Shown: piece after piece, positions 17,820 to 25,248 of the stretch
How the letters are laid out: each line of letters opens with the position of its first letter
Numbering within the stretch: position 1 is the stretch's first letter
NCBI RefSeq assembly: GCF_004135585.1
Contig: NZ_CP035501.1
Location: 3,543,501 to 3,607,500, forward strand
Length of the DNA stretch: 64,000 nt
Reading direction: 5' to 3'
Origin: Sphingosinicella sp. BN140058
GTDB taxonomy: Bacteria > Pseudomonadota > Alphaproteobacteria > Sphingomonadales > Sphingomonadaceae
Program-made: the position numbers and the translations under genes
The notes under the pieces: model-generated
Database searches by the model: none
Seen by the model: the letters and a program-made list of their open reading frames with translations, nothing else
Told to the model about the DNA's origin: nothing

Positions 17820-18536
17820 ATGCGCAATCCAGTCCGCCTTCGCGTCGCCGCCTGCGCGGCGCTCGCCTCGCTGTCTCCGGCTCACGCCATTGCTGCGGAG
17901 AGCGGCAGCGGCATCACGATCAGCGGCGATGCCACTCTGGTGTCCGACTATCGTTTTCGGGGCCTATCGCTGTCGGGCAACGACCCGGCGCTGCAGGGCG
18001 GGATCACGATTGCGCATGAAAACGGCTTCTACGCCGGGGTCTGGGGCTCGACGATCGCGGACAGCGCCCTGATGGGCGATATCGAGCTGGATCTCATTGG
18101 CGGCTGGACCGGCGAACTGGCGACCGGCACGACAGCCGATCTGTCGGTGACCTATTATCATTATCCCCGCGGCAGGGCCTCGGCCGGGAACAGCGACTAT
18201 GCCGAAGCCGTCGCCAAGCTCGATCGCACGCTTGGTCCCGTCGAAACTTCGGCCGGAATCGCTTACTCCTGGGAGCAGGCGGCGATCAGCGGCGACAATC
18301 TCTACCTGTTCGGCGACGCTTCTGCAGACCTGCCGGGCACACCGCTGACCCTCAACGCGCACGTCGGACGCTCCAGCGGCAGCCTCGCCTTCGAGGATCA
18401 TTACGTGGACTGGTCTGCCGGCATCGAAACGTCGTTGGGCCCGGTGACGGCAGGTGTGACCTATGTCGACTCCGATCTGGCCCAAGACCTTGGCGGCGGA
18501 TCCGCGATCGTGCTCTCCTTGGGGATCGGCTTTTAG
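17820..18536 (+). CDS. TorF family putative outer-membrane porin
   Basis: A 238-residue protein with a signal peptide (start MRNPVRLRVAACAALASLSP, cut after HAIAAE). The mature part opens with GDATLVSDYRFRGLSLSG, the hallmark of the TorF/Gcw_chp group of small outer-membrane barrels, followed by alternating hydrophobic strands (WGSTIADSALMGDIELDLIG in part, YHYPRG, YVDSDLAQD) and ends in Phe, as barrel proteins do. It probably forms a beta-barrel for small solutes; no substrate is known. ATG 17820 is supported by AGGATCC just upstream and by the signal peptide beginning there. Confidence 0.8.
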   Translation: MRNPVRLRVAACAALASLSPAHAIAAESGSGITISGDATLVSDYRFRGLSLSGNDPALQGGITIAHENGFYAGVWGSTIADSALMGDIELDLIGGWTGELATGTTADLSVTYYHYPRGRASAGNSDYAEAVAKLDRTLGPVETSAGIAYSWEQAAISGDNLYLFGDASADLPGTPLTLNAHVGRSSGSLAFEDHYVDWSAGIETSLGPVTAGVTYVDSDLAQDLGGGSAIVLSLGIGF

Positions 18537-18651
18537 CGCCCAGGCTGCGATCGGGGTTGATGGCCCGCGGTCCGACGCATTCCGCAGGCTGCTCGGTTGA
18601 ACTCGCCTCGCAATTCGGGGAAGCGGGCGCTGTCACGTCGGAGGAACGTCC

Positions 18652-19299
18652 ATGCCCAAGACCCTGATCATCGATTTCGTCTCGGACGTGGTCTGCCCCT
18701 GGTGCGTGATCGGCATGCGCGGACTGGAGGAGGCGTTGCGACGGCTGGAGGGCGAAGTCGCGGCCGAAATTCGCTTCCACCCGTTCGAGCTCAACCCGGA
18801 CATGCCGCCCGAAGGCGAGAACATCGTCGCGCATATCGGCCGCAAATACGGCTCCACGCCGGAGCAATCGGCAGCGAATCGAATCGCGATCCGCGACCGG
18901 GCGGCTAATGTCGGCTTCACCATCGCGATTTCGGACGAAAGCCGGATCTACAACACGTTCGACGCGCATCGTCTGCTTCATTGGGCAGGGTATGACGGCC
19001 GCCAGCAAGCGCTCGAACATGCCTTGTTCGAAGCTTACTTCACCAACGGCCGCAATCCCGGCGATCACGAAGTCCTGGTCGATGCGGCGCGCGCGGCCGG
19101 CCTCGATCCGGCAGCGGCAGCGGAGGTGCTCGGCTCCGGCCGCTACGGCCCGGACGTTCGTGCCGCCGAGAAGCTTTGGCAGTCGCGCGGCATCTCGGCG
19201 GTGCCGGCGGTGATCATCAATGGGTGCTACCTGATCTCGGGCGGGCAGCCGGCCGATGCGTTCGAAGGCGCGCTTCGCACCATCGCTGCCGAAAGCTGA
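18652..19299 (+). CDS. DsbA family oxidoreductase, FrnE-like
   Basis: A 215-residue cytoplasmic thioredoxin-fold protein without a signal peptide. The active-site CPWC (Cys15, Cys18) follows FVSDVV. FHPFELNPDMP and NTFDAHRLLHWA are diagnostic for the FrnE branch of DsbA proteins, and the cis-proline loop is in ISAVPAVIING. FrnE-like proteins act as disulfide oxidoreductases or isomerases linked to oxidative stress. ATG 18652 follows GGAGGAACGTCC. It stands alone between the porin gene and a TonB receptor; no functional tie to either is visible. Confidence 0.88.
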   Translation: MPKTLIIDFVSDVVCPWCVIGMRGLEEALRRLEGEVAAEIRFHPFELNPDMPPEGENIVAHIGRKYGSTPEQSAANRIAIRDRAANVGFTIAISDESRIYNTFDAHRLLHWAGYDGRQQALEHALFEAYFTNGRNPGDHEVLVDAARAAGLDPAAAAEVLGSGRYGPDVRAAEKLWQSRGISAVPAVIINGCYLISGGQPADAFEGALRTIAAES

Positions 19300-19389
19300 C
19301 GCGCGCCCATTGTCGCGAAGTCTTCGTGTATTCGTAACGGTGGTGCAACACTCCCGCAGCGCTGCTGACACGACCCCCGGCTAGGACGC

Positions 19390-19401
19390 GTGAACGTTCA
19401 C
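19390..19401. promoter_or_regulatory. Perfect palindrome upstream of a TonB receptor
   Basis: GTGAACGTTCAC is a perfect 12-base palindrome 110 bases before the TonB receptor start at 19512. Its core resembles LacI- or other repressor sites with a central CG. No second copy was noticed, so the regulator is unknown. Confidence 0.35.
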
Positions 19402-19511
19402 CGGCGGCTCCATCAAGGGCCGTTGTTGGATGGGCTTCGGCTCGATCGACGCGGTGCGGCAGCGATGCCGCCGCACCGCAGCGCGAACGGGTGATCTCCA
19501 GGGGGAATGAC

Positions 19512-22301
19512 ATGACACGTACGACGCTCGCCACCCGGCTGCTTGCCGGCTGCGCCCTGTTCGGCTTCGCTGCGGCCGCCGCCGCCCAGGCGACGGATGC
19601 TGCCGCAGGTCCGGACGATGGCGCGGGCGGCGCCGGCGAAGAGGCCGAGATCGTCATCACCGGCTCGTTCGCCGAGAGCCTCAACGACGCGCTGCGGATC
19701 AAGCGCCGGGCCGACAGCATCGCCGACGCGGTCTCTGCCGCCGACATCGGCGATTTCCCGTCTGTCAACGTCGCCGAGGCGCTGCAACGGCTGCCCGGCG
19801 TCTCGATTTCCCGAGAGGCCGGCGAGGGCCAGTTCGTCTCCGTCCGCGGCCTCGGCCCCAATTTCTCGAACGTGACGCTGAACGGTGCGCCGATCGCGTA
19901 TAACGAGAATATCCGCAATTCGGATCAGAGCGGCCGCCAGTTCCAGTTCCGGGTCATTCCGGCCGACCTCATCTCCGGGATCGTCGTCACCAAGGCGCCG
20001 ACGGCGGACATCATCGATGGCGGCATCGGCGGCGCTGTCGATATCCGCATCGCCAGCCCGCTCGACACGGCGAGCTTCGTCAGCGCAAGAGCGTTCGGGC
20101 ATTATGAGCAAAGGACCGAGGAGCTCACGCCGAACGGCTCGCTGTCGGCCGGCTGGCGTAACGACGCACGCACGCTCGGCGTGATCGGCGGCATCTCCTA
20201 CCAGACCCGCAAGGTTCAGTTCGAGCGCTTCCAGCATTTCGGCTATACCGATCGGGTGATTGCGGGGCAGACGGTCAGCGTCCCCAACGATGTCGTGACC
20301 ACCCTGGAACGCGAGGATCGCCGGCGCTTGAGCGCGATGGGCGGCGTCGAATGGGCTCCCATTCCCGCGTTGCGGCTCAAGGCGGAAGCGCTCTACTCCA
20401 ACTTCAACAACGAGATCATGGAGGATCGGGTCAGCTTCGAATGGGGTACCCGTGCCGATTTCGCGAGCAAGCTCGTCCCCGGCAGCGCCGTGATCAAGGA
20501 CGGCGTTCTCTATGGCGGCGAGCTTCGCGGCGGCCGGATCAATCGCAACGCCGAATTCTCCGAACAGACCCACGAGAATCTATTCCTGCAGGCGAGCGCC
20601 ACCTACGATGCGAGCGGGTGGCGGATCGCGCCGTCGTTCAGCTATTCGCGGGCGGACAGCGGTCTCGATCTGCCGCTGCAGCGGATCGACGGGCGTACCG
20701 CCGACAATCAGCCCGGTCTCGTCTACAGCCTGGTCTATGGTGACGATCCGGTCGGCAATCGGCGGATCGGACGGGTTCAGACCAACCTCGATCTGACCCA
20801 GGCGAATGCGGCGCCCTTCTATCGCTACCGCATCCGTCCGACCAATTCGCTCGACGACGACAAGACGGCCTTGGTCGACATCAGCCGAACGTTCGAGGCC
20901 GATCTCGGCGGGTTCGTGCTGTCGAAGATCAGCGTCGGCGGGCAATATACCGATCGCAGCCGCGACTATCAGCGGCGCGATCGCACCGTGTCGCTGCGCC
21001 CGGGGGCGAGCGTCGACGGATCGTTCGTCGATCAGCTGGTCCCTTCGAACGTGTTCAATCAGATGATCGACGATTTCTACGGCCGGTGGGTGAGCTACGA
21101 TCGTGACGCGTTCAAGGACGCCTTCATCGTCCCCGGCGAATATGACGGCACCGATCCCCAGTCGGACGATCTCGTCGCCAATGGCCAGGATCTCCAGCAA
21201 TCCTATGCGATCGGCGAGAAGATCAAGGCGGGCTATGTCCGCGCCGATTTCGCTGCCGATGCGATCGGCCTGCGCGGCAATGCGGGCCTGCGCTACGTCA
21301 CCACCAGCACCGAGGTCGACGGCACCATCCTCAGGGCGGGAACGGGGCCGAACGGCGCGGCGACGACGATCATCGAGCCGGCCCGGTTCGAGGGCAAGTA
21401 TGACGAGTGGCTGCCGAGCCTGAACCTCAACTTCGATCTCACCCGCAATCTCGTGCTGCGTCTCGCCGCGTCGCGCTCCCTCACCCGGCCGTCGCTTGCC
21501 GATCTGCGCACGGCAACGGTGCCCAACAGCTCGGTGATTTCCGACGTTTACGACCGCGGCCAGGCGGCGATCGACGAACGGCCGGCATCGGCGCTGAACG
21601 GCGTTGGCGGCAATCCCGATCTCAAACCCTATACCGCGCTCAACTTCGACGCCTCGCTGGAATATTATTTCGATGGCTTCGGCGGCCTCTCGGTCGCGCT
21701 GTTCCACAAGGACATCAAGAACTTCATCGGGTCGATCGGACGGACGGAGCAGGTCGTGCTCAACACCCGCACCGGCCAGACCGTGACTGCCGACTTCCTG
21801 ATCACCCGGCCGCAGAATATCGGCGACGCCAAGGTCAGCGGCATCGAGATCGGCGCTGCGGTCGAGATCGCTTATGGCTTCGGCATCGCCGGCAGCGCGA
21901 CGTTCACCGACAGCGAAGCGAAGATCGAGACTCCGGCAGGCCTCATCAAGGCGCAGTTGCAGGGCGTGTCGGATACCAGCTTCTCGATCAGCCCGTTCTT
22001 CAAGCTTGGACCGGTCGAGGCCAATTTCAGCTACACGTGGCGATCCGATTTCAGCACCAACGGCAATATCTCGCCCGGCAGCAACGCCGTCACCAACCCG
22101 CTCGACGCGATCGTGCAGGATGGCTCGGGCACGCTCGACATGAGTGCCAAGGTCAAGATCAATCCGGCGCTCGAGATCTTCGTCGAGGGCACCAACGTGC
22201 TCGACGAGCGGCAAGCCGCCTATCAGGGCACCGAGGCTCGGCCGTACCAGATCCACGAATATGGGCGCAGCTTCAACTTCGGCGTGCGCGCCAGCTTCTG
22301 A
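19512..22301 (+). CDS. TonB-dependent outer-membrane receptor
   Basis: A 929-residue receptor. It has a signal peptide (LLAGCALFGFAAAAAAQ), a TonB-box-like EIVITGS, a plug domain with FPSVNVAEALQRLPGVSISR and VSVRGLGPNFSNVTLNG (in part), and a long barrel ending in Phe (GVRASF). LNTRTGQTVTADF and the length place it in the large sphingomonad/Xanthomonas/Caulobacter group that takes up plant-derived oligosaccharides. ATG 19512 follows GGGGGAA. No SusD-like partner exists, as usual in Proteobacteria. It stands alone; the ligand cannot be told. A 12-base palindrome lies 110 bases upstream. Confidence 0.9.
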   Translation: MTRTTLATRLLAGCALFGFAAAAAAQATDAAAGPDDGAGGAGEEAEIVITGSFAESLNDALRIKRRADSIADAVSAADIGDFPSVNVAEALQRLPGVSISREAGEGQFVSVRGLGPNFSNVTLNGAPIAYNENIRNSDQSGRQFQFRVIPADLISGIVVTKAPTADIIDGGIGGAVDIRIASPLDTASFVSARAFGHYEQRTEELTPNGSLSAGWRNDARTLGVIGGISYQTRKVQFERFQHFGYTDRVIAGQTVSVPNDVVTTLEREDRRRLSAMGGVEWAPIPALRLKAEALYSNFNNEIMEDRVSFEWGTRADFASKLVPGSAVIKDGVLYGGELRGGRINRNAEFSEQTHENLFLQASATYDASGWRIAPSFSYSRADSGLDLPLQRIDGRTADNQPGLVYSLVYGDDPVGNRRIGRVQTNLDLTQANAAPFYRYRIRPTNSLDDDKTALVDISRTFEADLGGFVLSKISVGGQYTDRSRDYQRRDRTVSLRPGASVDGSFVDQLVPSNVFNQMIDDFYGRWVSYDRDAFKDAFIVPGEYDGTDPQSDDLVANGQDLQQSYAIGEKIKAGYVRADFAADAIGLRGNAGLRYVTTSTEVDGTILRAGTGPNGAATTIIEPARFEGKYDEWLPSLNLNFDLTRNLVLRLAASRSLTRPSLADLRTATVPNSSVISDVYDRGQAAIDERPASALNGVGGNPDLKPYTALNFDASLEYYFDGFGGLSVALFHKDIKNFIGSIGRTEQVVLNTRTGQTVTADFLITRPQNIGDAKVSGIEIGAAVEIAYGFGIAGSATFTDSEAKIETPAGLIKAQLQGVSDTSFSISPFFKLGPVEANFSYTWRSDFSTNGNISPGSNAVTNPLDAIVQDGSGTLDMSAKVKINPALEIFVEGTNVLDERQAAYQGTEARPYQIHEYGRSFNFGVRASF

Positions 22302-22416
22302 GGCAAGCGCGTGAATCGGTGGGTTTCGCCAAATATTGGCGCGATGCGCTGATCGGGTCTGTGCGCCTGACGGGTTCGGGTTCGCTAAGTGGCTGAATAC
22401 ACTAGGCGGCAGGAAT

Positions 22417-22433
22417 TTGGCACGGCTCGTGCT
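22417..22433 (+). promoter_or_regulatory. Candidate sigma-54 promoter of the pspC-type gene
   Basis: TTGGCACGGCTCGTGCT matches the sigma-54 -24/-12 pattern: GG at 22419-22420 and GC at 22431-22432 with exactly 10 bases between. It lies 48 bases upstream of the pspC start, same strand. Phage-shock genes of other Proteobacteria use sigma-54 with PspF, so the placement makes sense. Confidence 0.6.
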
Positions 22434-22480
22434 GAGGGGTTGGTGTCGCAATCGACGCCAATCTCAGCACGGAGCCTGTC

Positions 22481-22783
22481 ATGTCCGCCGACCATCAGAA
22501 CGTCGCTTTCCGCAACCACACCATTCTCGGCGTCTGCGAGGCGATCGGCGAGGATCTCGGCTTTCCTCCCGTCCTGCTGCGCATCGCCTTTGCGGCGGCG
22601 CTCTACTTCAGCCCCATCGGGGTGGTCGCGGCTTATTTCGGACTTGGGCTGGTCGTCATGATCTCTCGCTTTGCTGTTCCCGAAGGCGAGCGGATGTGGC
22701 CTTTCAACCGCAAGACCCGGGTTGAGACCGGCCAGCCGCAGATCGAGGCCGAAGCCGAGCAGCCGATGGCGATCGCCGCCTGA
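22481..22783 (+). CDS. PspC domain-containing stress protein
   Basis: A 100-residue protein. Residues about 12-65 form a PspC domain: NHTILGVCEAIGEDLG, then a hydrophobic pair, LLRIAFAAALYFSPIGVVAA (in part) and YFGLGLVVMI, forming membrane segments. The tail is acidic and soluble. PspC proteins sense or signal envelope stress at the inner membrane and bind PspA. Here no PspA, PspB or PspF is adjacent. A sigma-54-like promoter precedes it, suggesting enhancer-driven control by a PspF elsewhere. A stem-loop follows the stop and lies in the end of the convergent gene. Confidence 0.8.
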   Translation: MSADHQNVAFRNHTILGVCEAIGEDLGFPPVLLRIAFAAALYFSPIGVVAAYFGLGLVVMISRFAVPEGERMWPFNRKTRVETGQPQIEAEAEQPMAIAA

Positions 22784-22790
22784 AGGGTCT

Positions 22791-23129
22791 TCAGCCATGC
22801 ACCGCCCGGCTATCGGGCGGTGCCTCGTTTCGATCGTGCATGCCGTAATCGCGGACGACCGCGGCGATGCGCAGACGGTAGTCGCGAAACACGCCGGCAC
22901 GTCCCTTCGCCTGCACCGTCCGATGAACAAGGCCGTTCCGCCACCCGGCAACGGCGGCCTCGTCCCGCCAGAAGGAGAGGGAGAGCAGCTTGCCCGGGTC
23001 CGAGAGGCTCTCGAAACGCTCGATCGTAAGAAAGCCGTCCATCCCGTCGAGCTCGGCGCGGAGTGACCCGGCGAGATCGAGATAGGTCTCCGCGTCGTCG
23101 GGCCAGACCTCGAACAGCACCGCAATCAT
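22791..23129 (-). CDS. Antibiotic biosynthesis monooxygenase (ABM) domain protein
   Basis: A 112-residue ferredoxin-like fold protein. [20 protein letters not shown] (in part) is the first strand-helix, [20 protein letters not shown] the mid strand, and [13 protein letters not shown] with a following His is the ABM signature. Such small dimeric enzymes oxidise quinols or aromatic compounds, or act as stress-related monooxygenases; the substrate here is unknown. The ATG at 23129 overlaps the stop of the NIPSNAP gene (ATGA), so the two are coupled. The last codons hold the inverted repeat that probably terminates pspC. Confidence 0.8.
   Translation of the reverse strand: MIAVLFEVWPDDAETYLDLAGSLRAELDGMDGFLTIERFESLSDPGKLLSLSFWRDEAAVAGWRNGLVHRTVQAKGRAGVFRDYRLRIAAVVRDYGMHDRNEAPPDSRAVHG
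22799..22823 (+). terminator. Stem-loop downstream of pspC, inside the end of the convergent gene
   Basis: GCACCGCCCG (22799-22808) pairs with CGGGCGGTGC (22814-22823) around GCTAT. It starts 16 bases past the pspC stop and lies wholly in the last codons of the ABM gene on the other strand. CTCGTTT follows, a weak T-tract. Confidence 0.55.
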
Positions 23130-23455
23130 GGCCTTACCAAAGGCGCATGCGGGCCTGAGACGAGGCGCAGGAAGATTCGATCCTCGCGCCGGATGAAGCG
23201 CTCGCGCCGGCTGAACGCATAATTCTCCCTGCCGATCGGATCGTCTCTCAGTCGGGCGCGATACGCTTCGTAGGCGGCCAGGCTGTCGATCGTGTAGAGC
23301 CCGTAAGCGGTGGTCGCCGAGCCTTCGTGCGGCCCGAAATAGCCGATCAGATCGGCGCCGCAGCGGGGGATCGCCTGTCCCCAATTGCGCGCATATTGGT
23401 CGAACGCGTCGAGCTTGTGCGGATCGAGCTCGTAGCGGATGAAGCAGGTGATCAT
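23126..23455 (-). CDS. NIPSNAP family protein
   Basis: A 109-residue dimeric alpha/beta-barrel protein. [20 protein letters not shown] is the NIPSNAP start ([10 protein letters not shown]), [21 protein letters not shown] (in part) the middle, and [17 protein letters not shown] the end. It is found in many bacteria paired with an ABM protein and an ArsR regulator, as here. Biochemical function is not established. ATG 23455 follows GGAGGACCTCCG-like sequence on this strand. Divergent from the ArsR gene, 114 bases apart. Confidence 0.8.
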   Translation of the reverse strand: MITCFIRYELDPHKLDAFDQYARNWGQAIPRCGADLIGYFGPHEGSATTAYGLYTIDSLAAYEAYRARLRDDPIGRENYAFSRRERFIRREDRIFLRLVSGPHAPLVRP

Positions 23456-23569
23456 CGGAGGTCCTCCTTGGCCCGCTCGATCTAGGCCGCAGAGGAGGGG
23501 GAACGGTTCGGCCGAAGCCGAAGCATCGAGGTCGATGAACCGGGCAGCTTGGCACGGGAAGGAGAAAGG

Positions 23570-24262
23570 ATGTCGAGCATCGGATCGCTTGCCCAGATCG
23601 CCTCGCTGATCGGGGAGCCGGCGCGCACGGCGATCCTGGTATCGCTGATGGACGGTCGCGCGCTCACCGCGGGTGAGCTTGCCGAGGCGGCGGGCGTGAC
23701 CGCGGCCACCGCGAGCGGCCATCTCGGCAGATTGCTGGAAGGCGGGCTGCTGGCGCTCGAGCGGCAGGGCCGACACCGTTACTATCGCCTCGCCAGCCCC
23801 GCAGTGGCGGCGACGCTCGAAGGGATGATGGCGCTCGACACGGCGCTTCGGAACGAAGCGCCGTCGAAGCGGATCGCCACCGGGCCCAAGGATCGCGCGC
23901 TCCGGCGCGCGCGCCGCTGCTACGACCATCTCGCCGGCGAAGTCGCCGTCGCGATTGCCGATGCGATGGCGGAGCGCGGACAACTCGATCTCAGCGGCGA
24001 CGGGGCTGCCTTGACCGAAGCCGGAAGGACGTTCCTCGGCACGCTCGACATTGCGGTGGGGGCTCGCCGCGGCGGTGCGACCTTCTGCCGTCCGTGCCTC
24101 GATTGGAGCGAGCGGCGGCCGCATATCGCCGGTGCCGTCGGCGCCGCACTCTATCGCGGCTTCGTCGACAAGGGTTGGATGCGACAGGCCGCCGACAGTC
24201 GCGCAGTCGCGATCATGCCGCCCGGACGGCTGGCGCTCGAGCGGCATTTCGGGATCGTCTGA
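23570..24262 (+). CDS. ArsR family winged-helix regulator
   Basis: A 230-residue regulator. The N-terminal winged helix-turn-helix covers residues about 5-85, with [20 protein letters not shown] (first helices) and [20 protein letters not shown] (recognition region), then [16 protein letters not shown] for the wing. No ArsR metal-site CxC is seen. A helical C-terminal half of 130 residues has [17 protein letters not shown], typical of ArsR proteins tied to NIPSNAP/ABM pairs. ATG 23570 is backed by AAGGAGAAAGG. It most likely represses the divergent ABM/NIPSNAP operon. The inducer is unknown. Confidence 0.85.
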   Translation: MSSIGSLAQIASLIGEPARTAILVSLMDGRALTAGELAEAAGVTAATASGHLGRLLEGGLLALERQGRHRYYRLASPAVAATLEGMMALDTALRNEAPSKRIATGPKDRALRRARRCYDHLAGEVAVAIADAMAERGQLDLSGDGAALTEAGRTFLGTLDIAVGARRGGATFCRPCLDWSERRPHIAGAVGAALYRGFVDKGWMRQAADSRAVAIMPPGRLALERHFGIV

Positions 24263-24398
24263 ACGTGCCGCTCAACCGGCGGCAAAGCCACCCCGGAACT
24301 CGTCGTTCGCCGGCGCCTGGTAGCGGGGCGCGACATCGCGGCGCGAGAGGTGCGGGGCAAGCGCGAGGCGGGCACGCTGCATCCAGCATATTAGAGCC

Positions 24399-24444
24399 TG
24401 ATCACCTCAGGTTGGGAGCGTCTAGCTCCGACCTGAGGTGATCA
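24399..24444. repeat. Long palindromic element (14-base arms plus inner stem)
   Basis: TGATCACCTCAGGT (24399-24412) is repeated as a perfect inverted copy at 24431-24444. Inside, GGAGC (24415-24419) and GCTCC (24425-24429) form a further stem around GTCTA. It lies between the convergent ArsR and DUF6445 genes. It may be a bidirectional terminator or one copy of a dispersed palindromic repeat. No second copy is in this window. Confidence 0.6.
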
Positions 24445-24460
24445 AGATGCAGACCATGCT

Positions 24461-25123
24461 TTAGGCGATGAACGCGAAACGCTGGGTCAGGCGCGGCGCT
24501 TGGAATCTCTCGTCACCCTTGATCCAGTCGCCCTCGATCTCCGCCGAATGCGGTATGAAGCCGGGATAGATGACCAGCCTGTTGAACGCAGCCTCGATCC
24601 GTCCGCGCAGCTGATATTCGGCGGTGCTGCCGCTGAAATAGCCCCGACCACCGTCCGGTTCCCCGGCCGTCTGTTCGAAAAACAAGGTGCCGCCGCGGGG
24701 CGCCCGGCTGAGGTAGACGAGACCGAAGACGGCGACGGGATCGGTATGAGGCTTGCGCTGTTGCGGCGACAAGGCGTCGGGATGGACGTCGACGACCGCG
24801 AAATCCGTGTGCAGATCATCGAAGGCGGCAATGCGCGCACCGTCCTTGCGGATGGGCACGCGGGAAAGGTACTCGCCATTTGCCAGTTCCAACACCTTCC
24901 GACGAACCTCCCTGAGTGCGCCGTCTTCGGCAGGCACCGGGGCGACCCTGCCGGGATAGAAGAACGGAGCCTTCTCGAACGGAAGGCGCAGGGCCGCTTC
25001 GCGAACGTCGTCGGGGCGTGCATAGAAATCATCGACGAAGAGGACCGGTATCCCCGCACCGATCTTCTCGTACCGCACGTTCAGACGCGAAGAGATCTGG
25101 TACGGCGAATCTCGAAGCAACAT
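24461..25123 (-). CDS. DUF6445 family 2OG-Fe(II) oxygenase-like protein
   Basis: A 220-residue protein from ATG 25123 (an upstream TTG at 25159 would add 12 residues). It has the double-stranded beta-helix marks of Fe(II)/2-oxoglutarate oxygenases: the PHTD motif (His and Asp ligands), GLVYLSRAPRGGTLFF, and the distal histidine in YPGFIPHSAE, followed by an Arg near the C-terminus. DUF6445 proteins are repeatedly found beside tryptophan-halogenase-like and SapC/cupin_8 proteins in sphingomonads and Caulobacter; their substrate is unknown. It ends the minus-strand run LacI, sugar porter, xylD, with a 125-base gap from xylD. Confidence 0.75.
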   Translation of the reverse strand: MLLRDSPYQISSRLNVRYEKIGAGIPVLFVDDFYARPDDVREAALRLPFEKAPFFYPGRVAPVPAEDGALREVRRKVLELANGEYLSRVPIRKDGARIAAFDDLHTDFAVVDVHPDALSPQQRKPHTDPVAVFGLVYLSRAPRGGTLFFEQTAGEPDGGRGYFSGSTAEYQLRGRIEAAFNRLVIYPGFIPHSAEIEGDWIKGDERFQAPRLTQRFAFIA

Positions 25124-25248
25124 CCGTAGCCATATGCAACCAGCACAACCCGGCTGCAATGGCTTGGCAGCAGATGTTCAATCCGTTTTGACGAAAGACA
25201 TCCTATAAGCTCCCGCTGCAACGGATTTCTGGCGCAGCGCTCGGCCCC

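Noticed and set aside
23539..23556. TTGGCACG-like start of a sigma-54 promoter before the ArsR gene
   Set aside because: No GC at the required 10-base spacing; the sequence is better explained as ribosome site region.
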